Shown: positions 63,720 to 64,000 of the stretch, piece after piece
How the letters are laid out: each line of letters starts with the position of its first letter
How positions within the stretch are numbered: the first letter of the stretch is position 1
IMG/VR virus record: IMGVR_UViG_3300020122_000238
Location: 211,301-275,300 of that record
Strand: one strand, 5' to 3'
DNA: 64,000 bases
Source: a virus
Translations under genes and position numbers: made by a program
The notes under the pieces: model-generated
The model's input: the letters and a program-made list of their open reading frames with translations, nothing else
Told to the model about the DNA's origin: nothing
Databases searched by the model: none

Positions 63720-64000
63720 GAAGAACCACCCAGCACGGTTTCCCCTCAGAAGTGCTTCTGAGGGGTTCCTTCCCGAGGATCTGCCGCACCTCTTCGAGAT
63801 AGCTTTTGATCGCTGGTTTATGATCCGTGAAGTGAGGGGTGTTGTAATGAGACCTGAAGGCGCCCACCGTCCATGCCAGGACGACATCCCCTCGATACGC
63901 TCCATTGAGCAACTGTCGAGGGTCTTTCCACGGCAGCCATTCTCCAGGGTGTAGTTGCACACCAGCTCGAAGTGCGTCGAACCACGCTTGAAGCGACGTG
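63703..64000 (-). CDS. C-tagged protein, 5' end beyond the window
   Basis: The frame is open to the right edge (LQAWFDALRAGVQLHPGEW), so GTG 63960 is probably not the true start. It ends KPCWVVLLEDDL, a tag. Alpha/beta protein of unknown role. Confidence 0.75.
   Translation of the reverse strand, partial: TSLQAWFDALRAGVQLHPGEWLPWKDPRQLLNGAYRGDVVLAWTVGAFRSHYNTPHFTDHKPAIKSYLEEVRQILGKEPLRSTSEGKPCWVVLLEDDL

Noticed and set aside
1-64000. CRISPR array, rRNA, tRNA, insertion sequence
   Set aside because: No regularly spaced repeats, conserved RNA blocks or transposase genes were found on reading both strands.

Overview
This 64-kb window is dense, GC-rich coding DNA with overlapping or abutting genes on both strands. 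Most products are small and hypothetical. Several points suggest a large dsDNA bacteriophage, probably a jumbo-type genome, or a phage-like element: six homing-endonuclease-type genes (four EndoVII/HNH-like or HNH, of which two share the NUMOD-like layout, plus one GIY-YIG and one diverged HNH), a peptidoglycan-binding endolysin candidate, a lytic transglycosylase, a beta-helix tailspike-like protein, phage-type nucleotide and NAD enzymes, and no ribosomal or core cellular genes. Three secreted lipoproteins have Ser/Thr/Gly-rich linkers after the lipobox, a style common in Myxococcota (Polyangia), so a myxobacterial host is my best guess; this is inference. No tRNA, rRNA, CRISPR array or insertion sequence was found, and no gene-free stretch exceeds 300 bases.

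Layout. 1-7 kb: small genes, an adenylosuccinate synthetase homologue (purA/purZ-like), a pseudokinase-like gene, an HNH endonuclease and two cell-wall enzymes. 7-18 kb: tagged proteins of unknown function, Zn-finger proteins, a P-loop kinase, a PEP-utiliser swivelling-domain protein and a 2H phosphoesterase. 18-27 kb: two lipoproteins, an H1-like basic protein, a run of tagged proteins, a TPM-domain membrane protein and a DUF2325-like protein. 27-34 kb: tagged proteins, including two paralogous virion-type proteins. 34-48 kb, mostly minus strand: a CinA/PncC-NadD fusion, a DUF4419 protein, a nucleotidyltransferase, GIY-YIG and HNH endonucleases, an ADP-ribosylglycohydrolase, an XRE regulator and a SLATT-like membrane protein, then a BI-1/YccA protein on the plus strand. 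48-54 kb: mixed small genes, a possible nuclease and a third lipoprotein. 54-57 kb: a virion module flanked by a broken direct repeat. 57-64 kb: small plus-strand genes, most with their own promoter.

Three patterns run through the window. (1) About twenty unrelated proteins end in a common short peptide, roughly [PTN]-x-A-W-[ED]-x-L-L-x-[DE]-D-D-[FIL]; about nine others start with a related acidic, aromatic, proline-rich leader such as DDDLxxYWxxLxPPRPP. Two proteins carry the A-W-E-x-L form at the N-terminus instead. I regard this as the most likely undescribed system here: a transferable docking or sorting tag. (2) Many genes have their own promoter, TTGATC-N16-TGTAG(G/A/T) or an extended GGTGTA -10 element, whose -10 hexamer ends 6-9 nt before the start codon, so these mRNAs should be leaderless. 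The promoter bases often double as the stop codon of the gene upstream. (3) Perfect inverted repeats with arms of 12-28 bp occur at gene ends, between divergent promoters and inside reading frames.

At least seven genes need a one-base correction in a short homopolymer to be read through. Assembly or read error is the simplest explanation, though programmed frameshifting cannot be ruled out at one site.
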